From assembly GCF_050589705.1 (NCBI RefSeq), contig NZ_JBNGOT010000019.1, positions 1 through 64,000 on the forward strand: a stretch of DNA of 64,000 bases, given 5' to 3'. Under the pieces are notes generated by a model, which searched no databases, had not been told where the DNA came from, and saw nothing but the letters and a program-made list of their open reading frames with translations. This document shows positions 1 to 8,543 of the stretch, piece by piece. Numbering within the stretch: position 1 is the stretch's first letter; each line of letters starts with the position of its first letter. The position numbers and the translations under genes are program-made. Source of the stretch: Sunxiuqinia rutila. GTDB lineage: Bacteria; Bacteroidota; Bacteroidia; Bacteroidales; Prolixibacteraceae.

Positions 1-304
1 TATCAAATTTGGAGAACGATGCAAACTAAAACTCTAATAGCAAAAAATACAATTGACACAGTTTAATGAACATTACCTTCATTTATAAACTGCGTCAACG
101 ACCTAATAGGAGTCAGCAATAAACAGGAATCGGTCAGAATAGGAACAAAGGAATGAGCAAATCAACCAGACAAAGTTGGTCGGAATACGCAGTTCAAGAA
201 GACTTGATCAAAAATAATCAATTTATTACCGTTAATATTTTGTCTCATTCCATTTTATATGTGAACTTAAGGCCTCAAATACAAACTCTAACAATCACTA
301 AACA
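1..304. other. Left-edge stretch without a supported gene
   Basis: This AT-rich stretch precedes the esterase gene. An open frame from base 1 ends at a TAA at 64-66 and could be the last 21 codons of a gene cut by the window edge, but nothing in it is recognisable. The remaining 240 bases hold no open frame I would call and no clear hairpin. They probably carry the promoter and leader of the esterase, but I could not place a convincing -7 box. Confidence 0.4.
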
Positions 305-1774
305 ATGAAAAGAATAACCCAACTAACGCTAACAGTGCTGTTCGCTGTGCTGTTTTTTCATGGAGCAATGGCCAAGGTAAAACTTCCGGCTATTGTATCG
401 TCGAACATGGTGTTGCAGCGCAATACAACCGTCGTTTTGTGGGGCTGGGCTGATGCCAGCCAACAGCTAAACATTGATGCAAGCTGGCTAGCTACGCCGC
501 TGCAAGTAACAGCCGATAAGCAAGGCAACTGGCAGGTTGAAGTAAAAACGAACAACTCGACCGAGCCGCAAGTCATCCGAATAAGTAGTTCCGATACCAA
601 CATCACGCTCGACAATGTTGTTTTTGGCGAGGTTTGGCTCTGCTCAGGACAGTCGAACATGCAACAGTCTCTCAACGGTTATCCCGGTGAACCAACCTTT
701 GAAGCAAACAAGGCCATTGCCCACGCAGCAAATCCCAACTTACGCATGTTTACAGCCACTCGTAAAGGCTCAAAAACGCCCCTCGCTGACCTTGAGGAAT
801 ACACCGGATGGGAACAAGCCCATGCAGGCAATGTCCGCGAATTCAGCGCTATTGCTTATTTCTTCGGACAACAACTTCAGGAAATTTTGAATGTTCCGGT
901 GGGCATGATCCATACCTCATGGGGAGGCAGCTCCGTTCAGGCCTGGATCAGCAAAGAAGCCATGAGCGACTACCAACAAGTTGACTTGGATGAGGTCGAT
1001 ATCAGCAAAACGACCAACCGTATTCCTACAGCTTTGTACAACGCGATGATTCATCCCTTGATTCCTTACACCATTAAAGGGGCTTTATGGTACCAAGGCG
1101 AATCCAACCGGGATGAACCAGATACTTACACCCAGCTATTCCCGGTTATGGTGAAAGACTGGCGTACCCGATGGGGAATTGGTGATTTCCCCTTCTACTA
1201 CGTTCAAATTGCCCCGTATTGGTACAACGATCACGAGGTATTTAACACCCCTAAAAACACGGCCTTCTTGCGTGAATCTCAATTAAAATGTGCCGACTTG
1301 ATTCCCAACTCGGGCATGGCTGTCACCCTTGATATTGGTATGGAGTACAGCATTCATCCTCCGAAAAAGAGAGAAGTGGCCGAGCGCTTGCTCTACTTCG
1401 CCTTAAACCAAACTTATGGGTTTGAAACGGTGGACTGTAACGGGCCGGTTTTCGACTCGAAGGAAGAAAAAGATGGTGGCCTGCTGCTTCACTTTAAGCA
1501 TGCCGAAATGGGGCTGTTTACGCCCAACCACTTGCAGGGCTTTGAAATTGCCGGGCCTGATAAAGTGTTCTACCCAGCCCAGGCTAAAATTGTAAGCCGA
1601 AAAAACGTGCTCGTATCGAGCAACCAGGTTCCAAACCCGGTTGAAGTCCGTTACGGCTGGAGCAACTGGCTTGTTGGAACCCTGTTCGACACCAATATGC
1701 TCCCGGCCTCTTCGTTCCGTACCGATAACTGGAACGATGCCACCAGAGCCAAGGTGCAAGAATCATCGAACTAA
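305..1774 (+). CDS. Secreted sialate O-acetylesterase-like SGNH esterase
   Basis: A 489-residue carbohydrate esterase, probably removing acetyl groups from sialic acid or another acetylated glycan in the periplasm. Residues 1-23 form a signal peptide ending in AMA. The family block GEVWLCSGQSNM (109-119) contains the predicted nucleophile Ser117. A second block, LWYQGESN, and a late Asp/His pair around SIHPPKKR match the SGNH hydrolase layout of sialate O-acetylesterases. Length is normal for the family. An Ig-like N-terminal part (about 30-105) precedes the catalytic domain. The gene stands alone, with a hairpin just after its stop. The true acetylated substrate cannot be read from sequence; xylan or pectin side groups are also possible. 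Confidence 0.85.
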   Translation: MKRITQLTLTVLFAVLFFHGAMAKVKLPAIVSSNMVLQRNTTVVLWGWADASQQLNIDASWLATPLQVTADKQGNWQVEVKTNNSTEPQVIRISSSDTNITLDNVVFGEVWLCSGQSNMQQSLNGYPGEPTFEANKAIAHAANPNLRMFTATRKGSKTPLADLEEYTGWEQAHAGNVREFSAIAYFFGQQLQEILNVPVGMIHTSWGGSSVQAWISKEAMSDYQQVDLDEVDISKTTNRIPTALYNAMIHPLIPYTIKGALWYQGESNRDEPDTYTQLFPVMVKDWRTRWGIGDFPFYYVQIAPYWYNDHEVFNTPKNTAFLRESQLKCADLIPNSGMAVTLDIGMEYSIHPPKKREVAERLLYFALNQTYGFETVDCNGPVFDSKEEKDGGLLLHFKHAEMGLFTPNHLQGFEIAGPDKVFYPAQAKIVSRKNVLVSSNQVPNPVEVRYGWSNWLVGTLFDTNMLPASSFRTDNWNDATRAKVQESSN

Positions 1775-1786
1775 TTCGAGCAATTG

Positions 1787-1830
1787 AAGACCATTGGATG
1801 CTTTGAAAATAAGCGGCATCCAGTGGTCTT
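1787..1830 (+). terminator. Hairpin after the esterase gene
   Basis: A 15-base-pair stem (1787-1801 with 1816-1830, one G:U pair) begins 13 bases after the esterase stop. The U-tract behind it is weak (TTTAATCGTTCT), so it is a probable but imperfect terminator. Confidence 0.6.
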
Positions 1831-1967
1831 TAATCGTTCTCTTACATTTTCCCTGCAAAGGAAATCGCTCCGGCTTTCCGGGACTAAAAAAAACTTGTAT
1901 TTTAATTGCACCTAATCATCTTCACCCCAGGTAGGGTGAATTGTGTTACCCGATAACTGAAAGCAAC

Positions 1968-2579
1968 ATGTTTTGGATCAAGCTGGGAATCTTGCTCATT
2001 GGATTTTTATTTGCCGGTATTCTGCCTGGCGCGGTTCGGAAAGCCATTCAACACATCAAAATAGATTTGAACACGCAAACCCTGAGTTTCCTGAGTAACA
2101 AAAGCCTGTACGGCAAGCAATATGCGAAAGGCTATAAACGCCTCCTGTTTGCGTCTTCCATTCTTTTGTACACCTTCTTCTGGCTTCTCTCCGAGTTTTA
2201 TGACCTTGGAGAGCACGAAAAGCTGATGCAATACATCGATATTTGTGTGGCCTCATTAACCCTGCTGGCCTTTGTACCGCACAACCTAAAGCCCTACAGC
2301 CTCGACAATTTTACGCCGGCTTTGCAACGCTTCTTTCACAACCTGCTCGCCGTTATCGTTTTTTTATCGATCCCCGCTCTCATTGTCACCTACCAGCTTG
2401 CCATTCTCGAATACAAGCAGTTCCTGGGCTTATCGGGGTTGATTGTCATTGGCTTTGTCGTTTTGGCTACGGCCCTGTCTTTTCTGAAAAGTGGCATCAA
2501 CGGAGCAACAGAGCTGCTTTTTATCAATGGCATTAGTATTTGGACCATCTTTGTCACCATCATGACCATTTTGAGTTAA
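1968..2579 (+). CDS. Multi-pass inner-membrane protein, unknown function
   Basis: I do not recognise a family with confidence. The protein has 203 residues when started at the ATG at 1968; an in-frame TTG at 1941 would add nine polar residues before the first hydrophobic segment. A GAAAG-like ribosome site lies just upstream of 1968. I see about six hydrophobic segments: one at the N-terminus, then near residues 60-78, 91-106, 122-144, 150-170 and 180-203. A basic loop of about 35 residues with several Lys/Tyr pairs follows the first segment. No catalytic motif is visible. It is flanked by intergenic gaps on both sides, so it is probably monocistronic. Confidence 0.7.
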   Translation: MFWIKLGILLIGFLFAGILPGAVRKAIQHIKIDLNTQTLSFLSNKSLYGKQYAKGYKRLLFASSILLYTFFWLLSEFYDLGEHEKLMQYIDICVASLTLLAFVPHNLKPYSLDNFTPALQRFFHNLLAVIVFLSIPALIVTYQLAILEYKQFLGLSGLIVIGFVVLATALSFLKSGINGATELLFINGISIWTIFVTIMTILS

Positions 2580-2740
2580 TTGTTCTGCAGGCGAAAGTCC
2601 CCTGCTCAGCTGATTGACTCCCCCCCCTAAAACCAGTCAAGCCAAATAATTTTATATCTTTAGCTACTCTTGGAAATCAGCAAGGGCAACTTGCAGGTAA
2701 CCGTTAACCACATAAATAAACCAACTAAATTGACACCGAT

Positions 2741-3097
2741 ATGATGAAAAGCAGAAACTGGGTAATTGTAATCTTTGTCATTGCAATCCTTGGATTCGGA
2801 ACTGGGTATTATTTTAAATACAGCTATAATTATTTAGGCCAGAATGTAGAGGTAGAAACCCCTGACAAAACAAAAAGTCAAGCGAGCTTATCCGAAGCTA
2901 TTGCCTTTCTTGAAGAGATGAAGGAGCTTACGGAAAAGCACAATATCAATGACTCTTCTGTCTTCCAAAATGAACTTGCATTAAACCGACTTAAGGCTAT
3001 TAACCTTATTTCAATAACAGGAATGATTTTAACATTGATTTTGGGGATCTGGTCAATTAGAAGATTATTGACATTCAAGTCTGCGAATGCCAATTGA
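2741..3097 (+). CDS. Small two-helix membrane protein, unknown function
   Basis: A 118-residue protein starting MMKSRN, with one hydrophobic helix at about 7-24 and a second at about 90-110. Between them is a charged, helical region (about 45-85, rich in Glu and Lys) that may form a coiled coil. No known motif is visible. It ends 70 bases before a hairpin that appears to terminate the opposite strand. Its coding potential is supported by clean start context and helix pattern, but I cannot assign a family. Confidence 0.6.
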   Translation: MMKSRNWVIVIFVIAILGFGTGYYFKYSYNYLGQNVEVETPDKTKSQASLSEAIAFLEEMKELTEKHNINDSSVFQNELALNRLKAINLISITGMILTLILGIWSIRRLLTFKSANAN

Positions 3098-3167
3098 TAG
3101 CACTAAAACCAGGCTGGATTACAAATCCTATCCAGCTGGGAATTCTTCAGTCACCCAATAATAAAAA

Positions 3168-3196
3168 ATGGGTTTTCTGACTAGCAGAAAACCCAT
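3168..3196 (-). terminator. Terminator after the DUF3109 gene
   Basis: A perfect 12-base-pair stem (3168-3179 with 3185-3196, loop ACTAG). Read on the minus strand it is followed by TTTTTATTATT, which fits a rho-independent terminator for the gene ending at 3226. Confidence 0.85.
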
Positions 3197-3225
3197 GAAA
3201 GAATATCTTGTAAAAACGGGGAAGT

Positions 3226-3801
3226 TTATTTTTCCCACGGTTTTTGTTCGGCTGCAAAAGCCAATTGTTCATACCAGTCCTTGCCGTATTTTCGGATTAG
3301 TGGCTCTTTCAAAAATTGATAGAGTGGCAGCTTTTGGCCTGCGCCACACTCCCGGGCCGGCTTACAAATACGAAGTTCCTGGTAGTTTACAGCATCAAAG
3401 CGCTCGTATTCGGTAATGCGAACAGGAAACAGATGACAGGATACCGGTTTGCGGAAATCGACTTTTCCCTCCAGGAAGGCTTTTTCAATGGCGCATTTCA
3501 CAATGCCATGCTCATCTTTAAACGTAAAAGCACATTCGCAGTTATTCACCAAAGGGGTAACCACATCGTCATCCGAGTCAACCACACTGGTTCCCTGACT
3601 CTCCACAACAGCCTTACCTTCCTCTGTCATATAAGGCTCCACAATTGGATAAATTTCATCCAGCTTAACGGCTTCCTCCTGGGTTAAGGGTGCGCCCGAA
3701 TCGCCTTCGACACAACAAGCCCCTTTACATTTAAACAAATCGCAGAGGAAATGCTCCTCTACAACATCCAAACTCACAATGGTTTTACCAATTTCCAACA
3801 T
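3226..3801 (-). CDS. DUF3109 cysteine-rich protein
   Basis: A 191-residue protein of the DUF3109 family, related to the YkgJ-type zinc or iron-chelating proteins. The signature is an N-terminal cluster FKCKGACCVEGDSGAP (about 23-38), then further cysteines in CECAF, VKCAIEKAF, SCHLFPVR and RICKPARECG that could bind a metal site. The biological role of the family is not established. It lies downstream of gpmI on the same strand but is separated from it by a strong terminator, so it is probably expressed from its own promoter or by read-through. Confidence 0.85.
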   Translation of the reverse strand: MLEIGKTIVSLDVVEEHFLCDLFKCKGACCVEGDSGAPLTQEEAVKLDEIYPIVEPYMTEEGKAVVESQGTSVVDSDDDVVTPLVNNCECAFTFKDEHGIVKCAIEKAFLEGKVDFRKPVSCHLFPVRITEYERFDAVNYQELRICKPARECGAGQKLPLYQFLKEPLIRKYGKDWYEQLAFAAEQKPWEK

Positions 3802-3818
3802 ACCTAGAATAAATAAAA

Positions 3819-3847
3819 AGCCCTCCCAACAACAGCTTAGGAGGGCT
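3819..3847 (-). terminator. Terminator after gpmI
   Basis: An 8-base-pair GC-rich stem (AGCCCTCC at 3819-3826 with GGAGGGCT at 3840-3847). On the minus strand it is followed by TTTTATTT. It lies 19 bases past the gpmI stop. Confidence 0.8.
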
Positions 3848-3865
3848 CAAAGATATCTAAAAAAA

Positions 3866-5398
3866 CTATCGCTTAATCAAAACTTTACCGGTCATTTCCT
3901 TTGGAATTTCCAAGCCCATTTCTGAAAGCAAGGTAGGCGCTACGTCGGCCAAAATACCATCGCTGATGGTCAGGTTTTTGTCATCGCTTACATAAATACA
4001 AGGCACTGGATTCAACGAGTGAGCCGTATTGGCTGATCCATCAGCATTCACCGCATTGTCCGCATTTCCGTGGTCGGCAATAATCAGCACATTGTACCCC
4101 TTTGAACGGGCAGCTTCAACCACTTCTTTCGCGCAGGCATCAACGGCAGTTACCGCTTTTGAAATGGCTTCGTAGTCGCCGGTATGTCCCACCATGTCGC
4201 CATTGGCAAAGTTCAAACATACAAAGTCCACTTCGCCTTTCAGCAATTCAGGAACAATCGCGTCTTTCACTTTAGGTGCCGACATTTCAGGCTGGTGGTC
4301 ATAAGTAGGAACTTTAGGAGAAGGAATCAGAATCCGGCTTTCTCCTTCAAACTCATCTTCGCGGCCACCACTGAAAAAGAACGTTACGTGCGCGTACTTC
4401 TCCGTTTCAGCAATACGAATTTGCTTCAGTCCTGCATTCGAAACAATCTCGCCCATCGTGTTGGTTGGGTTTTCTTTTTCGAAGATCACATTGACGTCTT
4501 TGAAGTCTGCCTTGTAAGAAGTCATGGTATACCACTCTAAATTCATGGTGTGCATGCCAAACTCCGGAAGATCTTCCTGTGTGAACGCAATGGTTGTTTG
4601 ACGCAGACGGTCAGTACGGAAGTTGTAGCAGATAACCACATCACCTTCTTCAATCACTCCAACCGGGCTGCCATCTTCTTTCACCATACAGATTGGCTTG
4701 ATGAATTCATCGGTTACTCCGGCATCGTAAGAAGCTTTAATGGAAGCTAAAAGATCGGTTGATTTTTCACCTTTACCTTGCGTGTACAGGTCGTAAGCCA
4801 ACTTCAAACGATCGTAGTTTTTATCACGGTCCATTCCGTAGTAACGGCCAATGATAGAAGCAAATTTACCGTTTGTTCCTTTCAAGGCTTCCAAATCAGT
4901 TTCTAAGAAACCATAGCCAGAACGAGGATCGGTATCACGACCATCAGTCAATCCGTGTACAAATACATCTTCCAGACCCATGTCGGTTGCCATTTGGCAC
5001 AGGGCAACCATGTGTGAACTTAATGCGTGTACACCTCCAGGTCCAACCAAACCAATCAGGTGTACTTTTTTATTATTGTCTTTGGCGTAATTATAGGCTT
5101 TAACCAGCTGTGGGTTTTCCCACATCGATTTATCTTTAATTGCTTTGGTGATTTTCACCATGTCCTGGTACAAGACCCGTCCGGCACCAATATTCAAGTG
5201 ACCAACTTCAGAGTTTCCCATTTGTCCATCGGGCAATCCTACATTTTCTCCGGAAGTCAGCAATTGTGAGTTTGGATACTCCTTCAACAAAGAATCCATG
5301 AAAGGAGTTGGAGCAGTTGCGATAATATCACTTTTAGAACCATCGCCGATTCCCCAGCCATCCAAAATCATTAACAAGGTTTTTTGTACGTCAGCCAT
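3866..5398 (-). CDS. gpmI: 2,3-bisphosphoglycerate-independent phosphoglycerate mutase
   Basis: Interconverts 3- and 2-phosphoglycerate in glycolysis and gluconeogenesis, in the cytoplasm, using a two-metal (usually Mn) centre. The 510-residue length is normal for the family. Visible hallmarks are the metal ligand Asp14 in ILDGWG, the phosphorylated Ser63 in GQMGNSEVGH (58-67), the substrate-binding stretch HGLTDGRDTDPRS, and the late metal motif ADHGNADN. The start ATG at 5398 gives the standard N-terminus. It has its own -7 box upstream and a terminator downstream, so it is likely monocistronic. Confidence 0.97.
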   Translation of the reverse strand: MADVQKTLLMILDGWGIGDGSKSDIIATAPTPFMDSLLKEYPNSQLLTSGENVGLPDGQMGNSEVGHLNIGAGRVLYQDMVKITKAIKDKSMWENPQLVKAYNYAKDNNKKVHLIGLVGPGGVHALSSHMVALCQMATDMGLEDVFVHGLTDGRDTDPRSGYGFLETDLEALKGTNGKFASIIGRYYGMDRDKNYDRLKLAYDLYTQGKGEKSTDLLASIKASYDAGVTDEFIKPICMVKEDGSPVGVIEEGDVVICYNFRTDRLRQTTIAFTQEDLPEFGMHTMNLEWYTMTSYKADFKDVNVIFEKENPTNTMGEIVSNAGLKQIRIAETEKYAHVTFFFSGGREDEFEGESRILIPSPKVPTYDHQPEMSAPKVKDAIVPELLKGEVDFVCLNFANGDMVGHTGDYEAISKAVTAVDACAKEVVEAARSKGYNVLIIADHGNADNAVNADGSANTAHSLNPVPCIYVSDDKNLTISDGILADVAPTLLSEMGLEIPKEMTGKVLIKR

Positions 5399-5436
5399 AA
5401 TTTATAATCGTTTTAAATAATTAACTATTTGCGGCA

Positions 5437-5444
5437 CAAAAGTA
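5437..5444 (-). promoter_or_regulatory. Bacteroidota -7 box for gpmI
   Basis: On the minus strand this reads TACTTTTG, matching the TAnnTTTG -7 consensus, 38 bases before the gpmI start. No clean TTTG -33 box is seen at the usual distance. Confidence 0.55.
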
Positions 5445-5678
5445 TTCTTTTTTAAGCGGGTTTGAAAATCAGTCAAGCTTCTATAAATCAAATTTAATGA
5501 TTCCTTGATCTGGCGAATCAATTTACAATCAAGCCTCTAAAGAGCGGCTTGCGTTGCCCCGAATTTTCTCGTTTTATCACCTAACGCTTATCAAACTGGG
5601 AGCAGACTAGGCTTGTGCCCTCGTTAGTCGCTCTTAATCCTTTCTGAAAATAGAGCAACACCAGACTCTCAAAAACAG

Positions 5679-5722
5679 AAGGCGGTGAAAAACAATTGCT
5701 TTCAACTGTCTTTCACCGCCTT
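5679..5722 (-). terminator. Terminator after the S9 peptidase gene
   Basis: A perfect 12-base-pair stem, 5679-5690 with 5711-5722, followed on the minus strand by CTGTTTTTGAG. It begins about 25 bases past the peptidase stop. Confidence 0.8.
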
Positions 5723-5746
5723 CAACGATTATTTTCAAGTCCTTGC

Positions 5747-8263
5747 TTACAAATTCTTTTCAGGGTACAGGTCGTTCCATTGCTGTGGCTGCTCTTTCAG
5801 TTTCATGTCGAACCAGGACATGATGGTCTGGTGCCACTTCAAGCGTTTTTGATAATCAATGATCCAGTGATCTTCGCCATCAACCAAAACCATTTCCACA
5901 TCTTTTCCCAGTAGTTTAAGGGCCGCATAATACTGCAAGCTCTCGCCCACCGGCACATTGGTGTCGGCCGTTCCGTGAAGCAACAAAATGGAATTGTTGA
6001 ACTTGTCGGCGTTGTAAAGCGGGCTATTTTCCACAAAAATATCTTTCCGACTCCATGGATAGCTGTTTTTGGCAGCTCCGGCATTGTAGGAATAGCCCCA
6101 ATAACCTTCGCCCCAGTAGCTGGTGATGGAGCTGATTCCGGCATGCGAAATAGCCGTTTTAAACAACGAAGTGCGTGTTTGCAGCAACATCGTGGTAAAC
6201 CCGCCATAGGAAGCACCAATACAGCCCACATTTTCGCTGTCAGCATCTGGGTGATCCGCCAGAAATTTTTCAGTTCCTTCAATAATGTCATCAATGGCAT
6301 CGAAGCCCCAGCCATTCACATGCAAGGCTGAAAAGTCCTGCCCAAATCCGGTGGCACCACTAGGCTGCATCACATAAACCAGGTAGCCGGCTGCCGCCCA
6401 AATATTTTTCGGATAGCGTCCGCCAAAGGTTCGGCTGGTTGGCGAAGTTCCTCCGTAGAAGTTAACAATAACCGGATACTTTTTCCCCGCCTCGTAGTTA
6501 GGCGGATAGTAAACACGTCCGTAAATGGTTGTTCCATTTTTGTTGGTGAAGTTCCAATCGGTTGTTTTTCCAAACTGAACATTTGCCAACTGCTTTTCTT
6601 TAGGAAAACGAAGCAACTCGCTGGATGCCTTTTTCAAATTCAGTGCGTACAGCTGCTCAGGAGTAGTCTGGCTGCTTCCGGTAAACACCGCCACCGGCTT
6701 TTGATGCGCATAATCAATTGTTCCCAGCACATCTACCGGCAAGTCAATCTTCCGATAGGCTTTCTCCGACACGTCATAAGCGTACAAAAACTTGTAGCTT
6801 TTTTCCACGGCCGAGATATAAATCCGATCATTGCCCGCCCAATGGGCTCCGGCAACAGCCGGGTCAAACTCCCGGGTAATTGGATCGACCTCGCCGGACT
6901 GTAGGTTGTACAAAAACAGCTGCGAATCGTAACTGTTTGGAATCCGGCCAGCGCTTACATTTACGCCCAAATCGCCAAAGCATTCCGGACCACCCTGCAC
7001 CAGCAGGTACTTGCCATCAGGCGAATACTGACACGAGCCACCGTACAATTTATCTTTCCAGATGGTATCCAGGGCCAGGCTTTCCAAATCCATTTCATAC
7101 AAGTTTTGCTTGGAAAAGGGCACTTCAGAATAATCCATTTTTCGGGTTGAAAACAGGATTTTTGTTCCGTCCGGGTGAATATCCTGCAAGCTGGAAGTGA
7201 GGTTTCCGGCTGTCAGCGGAGCGATTATTCCGGTAGCAACATCAATCTTGTTCAGGCTTGAGCGGCTTCGGAAATAAGGCAAGCGATCGTCGTTTCCAAA
7301 AATTCGTTTGAGGTCGCCAGGCTTATCCGCTTTATGCGAGCGGCTAAAAATGACAAGCTCTTCCGTTTTAGCCCAACTGTACCCGGAAAAGTCTTCTATC
7401 TCGCGGGCAATGGATTGTTCTGTTCCATCAAGCAAATCGTAAACAAACAGCTCCGCCTTATCGTCAAAACGAAGAATATAACTGAGTCGATCAGACACGG
7501 GCAACCACTTAAGCTGGGAGATGCCAGCGTTGCGCATAACCAACACATTCTTCTGTTGATCCAGGTCGTACACCTCACTCCACGATTTCGATTTTCCACT
7601 GCCTTTAACTACTTCCGAGAAGTTGATTAAAACATATTTTCCAGAGGGAGAAACCGATGCCGATGAAACATCTTTTCCATCCAGCACATCGTGAATCGTC
7701 AGAAAGCGGTCAGCACTTAAACTCCAGTCCGATTGAGCCTCTGCAAATTCCTCATCTGCTGCAAACTCCGCGTTCAACTTCAGTGATTCTTCCGGAACAA
7801 TTACTTTCAGCATCACCGGGTGCTTACCTGCTTCAAGCTTGAGGTCCATTTTATTGTCAGACAGTTTGGCTTCTTGCTGTGTTTTCTGAAGTTCACCATC
7901 CACATATATTTCAGCCACCGCATTCAGACTAATCGTTAATGCCCCTTTTGTCCAGCGATCAACCGACAAATAGCCCGAAAGCAACAGCAACTCACCAGCT
8001 GTAGCCGGCTGAATTAAGCTATCCTCGCTAACGGCAACTGTTTCCCATTGGTAATCGGTATGATCAAAAGATAGTTGAAGCTGCTTGAGCAAATTACTTT
8101 TTTCAAACTTATTGCCATCCACATTGGGGACATCGGCAAAAGCAGGCAAATGCGCTTGTTCAACACGTGTCAGTTCCCAGTTTTTCAATGCAAGCTTGTT
8201 CTGTCCGTACACCGAATGGACAAGCATCATTACAATCACTAAAAATCCAAATTGTTTCATCAT
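5747..8263 (-). CDS. Secreted S9 (prolyl oligopeptidase) family peptidase
   Basis: An 838-residue serine peptidase, probably exported to the periplasm (signal peptide 1-20 ending SVYG). It would cleave short peptides, often after proline or with dipeptidyl-peptidase-like specificity, but substrate choice cannot be read here. Residues about 180-560 form a beta-propeller-like region that limits access to large substrates, and about 590-825 form the alpha/beta-hydrolase domain. The catalytic triad is visible: Ser685 in GASYGG, Asp767 in HGTADTN, His799 in GEDHW. The ATG at 8263 is followed by a second ATG one codon later. It has its own -7 box (8316-8323) and terminator. Confidence 0.92.
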   Translation of the reverse strand: MMKQFGFLVIVMMLVHSVYGQNKLALKNWELTRVEQAHLPAFADVPNVDGNKFEKSNLLKQLQLSFDHTDYQWETVAVSEDSLIQPATAGELLLLSGYLSVDRWTKGALTISLNAVAEIYVDGELQKTQQEAKLSDNKMDLKLEAGKHPVMLKVIVPEESLKLNAEFAADEEFAEAQSDWSLSADRFLTIHDVLDGKDVSSASVSPSGKYVLINFSEVVKGSGKSKSWSEVYDLDQQKNVLVMRNAGISQLKWLPVSDRLSYILRFDDKAELFVYDLLDGTEQSIAREIEDFSGYSWAKTEELVIFSRSHKADKPGDLKRIFGNDDRLPYFRSRSSLNKIDVATGIIAPLTAGNLTSSLQDIHPDGTKILFSTRKMDYSEVPFSKQNLYEMDLESLALDTIWKDKLYGGSCQYSPDGKYLLVQGGPECFGDLGVNVSAGRIPNSYDSQLFLYNLQSGEVDPITREFDPAVAGAHWAGNDRIYISAVEKSYKFLYAYDVSEKAYRKIDLPVDVLGTIDYAHQKPVAVFTGSSQTTPEQLYALNLKKASSELLRFPKEKQLANVQFGKTTDWNFTNKNGTTIYGRVYYPPNYEAGKKYPVIVNFYGGTSPTSRTFGGRYPKNIWAAAGYLVYVMQPSGATGFGQDFSALHVNGWGFDAIDDIIEGTEKFLADHPDADSENVGCIGASYGGFTTMLLQTRTSLFKTAISHAGISSITSYWGEGYWGYSYNAGAAKNSYPWSRKDIFVENSPLYNADKFNNSILLLHGTADTNVPVGESLQYYAALKLLGKDVEMVLVDGEDHWIIDYQKRLKWHQTIMSWFDMKLKEQPQQWNDLYPEKNL

Positions 8264-8315
8264 TTGTTGGTTATTGGTATTGACCGGTTATTCCGGCAGT
8301 TGTTAACTCTGCTGC

Positions 8316-8323
8316 CAAAAATA
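8316..8323 (-). promoter_or_regulatory. -7 box for the S9 peptidase
   Basis: Reads TATTTTTG on the minus strand, a match to TAnnTTTG, about 50 bases before the peptidase start codon. Confidence 0.5.
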
Positions 8324-8420
8324 GCGACTCCCATGCAGAAAAAGGCTGATTTTTATGCAAATTATGTTTTTCGCCCCGCCAATCCGCCTTTCCTGCTCAC
8401 TTCCGATTTCTGCAAAAAAA

Positions 8421-8480
8421 GATAACCGCACAATCCAAGCCCTTGGTCTTAAACCAGTCAAGCTGAACTGCACGGTTATC
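8421..8480 (-). terminator. Terminator after gdhA
   Basis: GATAACCG at 8421-8428 pairs perfectly with CGGTTATC at 8473-8480. The inner bases can pair partly to make a longer stem. On the minus strand a run of seven T follows. It starts about 60 bases past the gdhA stop. Confidence 0.65.
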
Positions 8481-8543
8481 TGAATTATTTTTCCGGCTCA
8501 TAAAGCGCTGCTTCAGGCAAAGCTTTCCGGAAAAAGTAAGTTC

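Larger units (their letters stand above)
5399..5746. other. gpmI-peptidase intergenic region
   Basis: This 348-base gap between two minus-strand genes holds the gpmI promoter near its left end and the peptidase terminator (5679-5722) near its right end. The central part (about 5460-5670) shows no open frame, tRNA or repeat that I can support. Confidence 0.6.

Noticed and set aside
1..66. Possible C-terminal tail of a gene cut at the left edge
   Set aside because: Only 21 codons in an AT-rich context with no recognisable sequence; cannot be told from chance.
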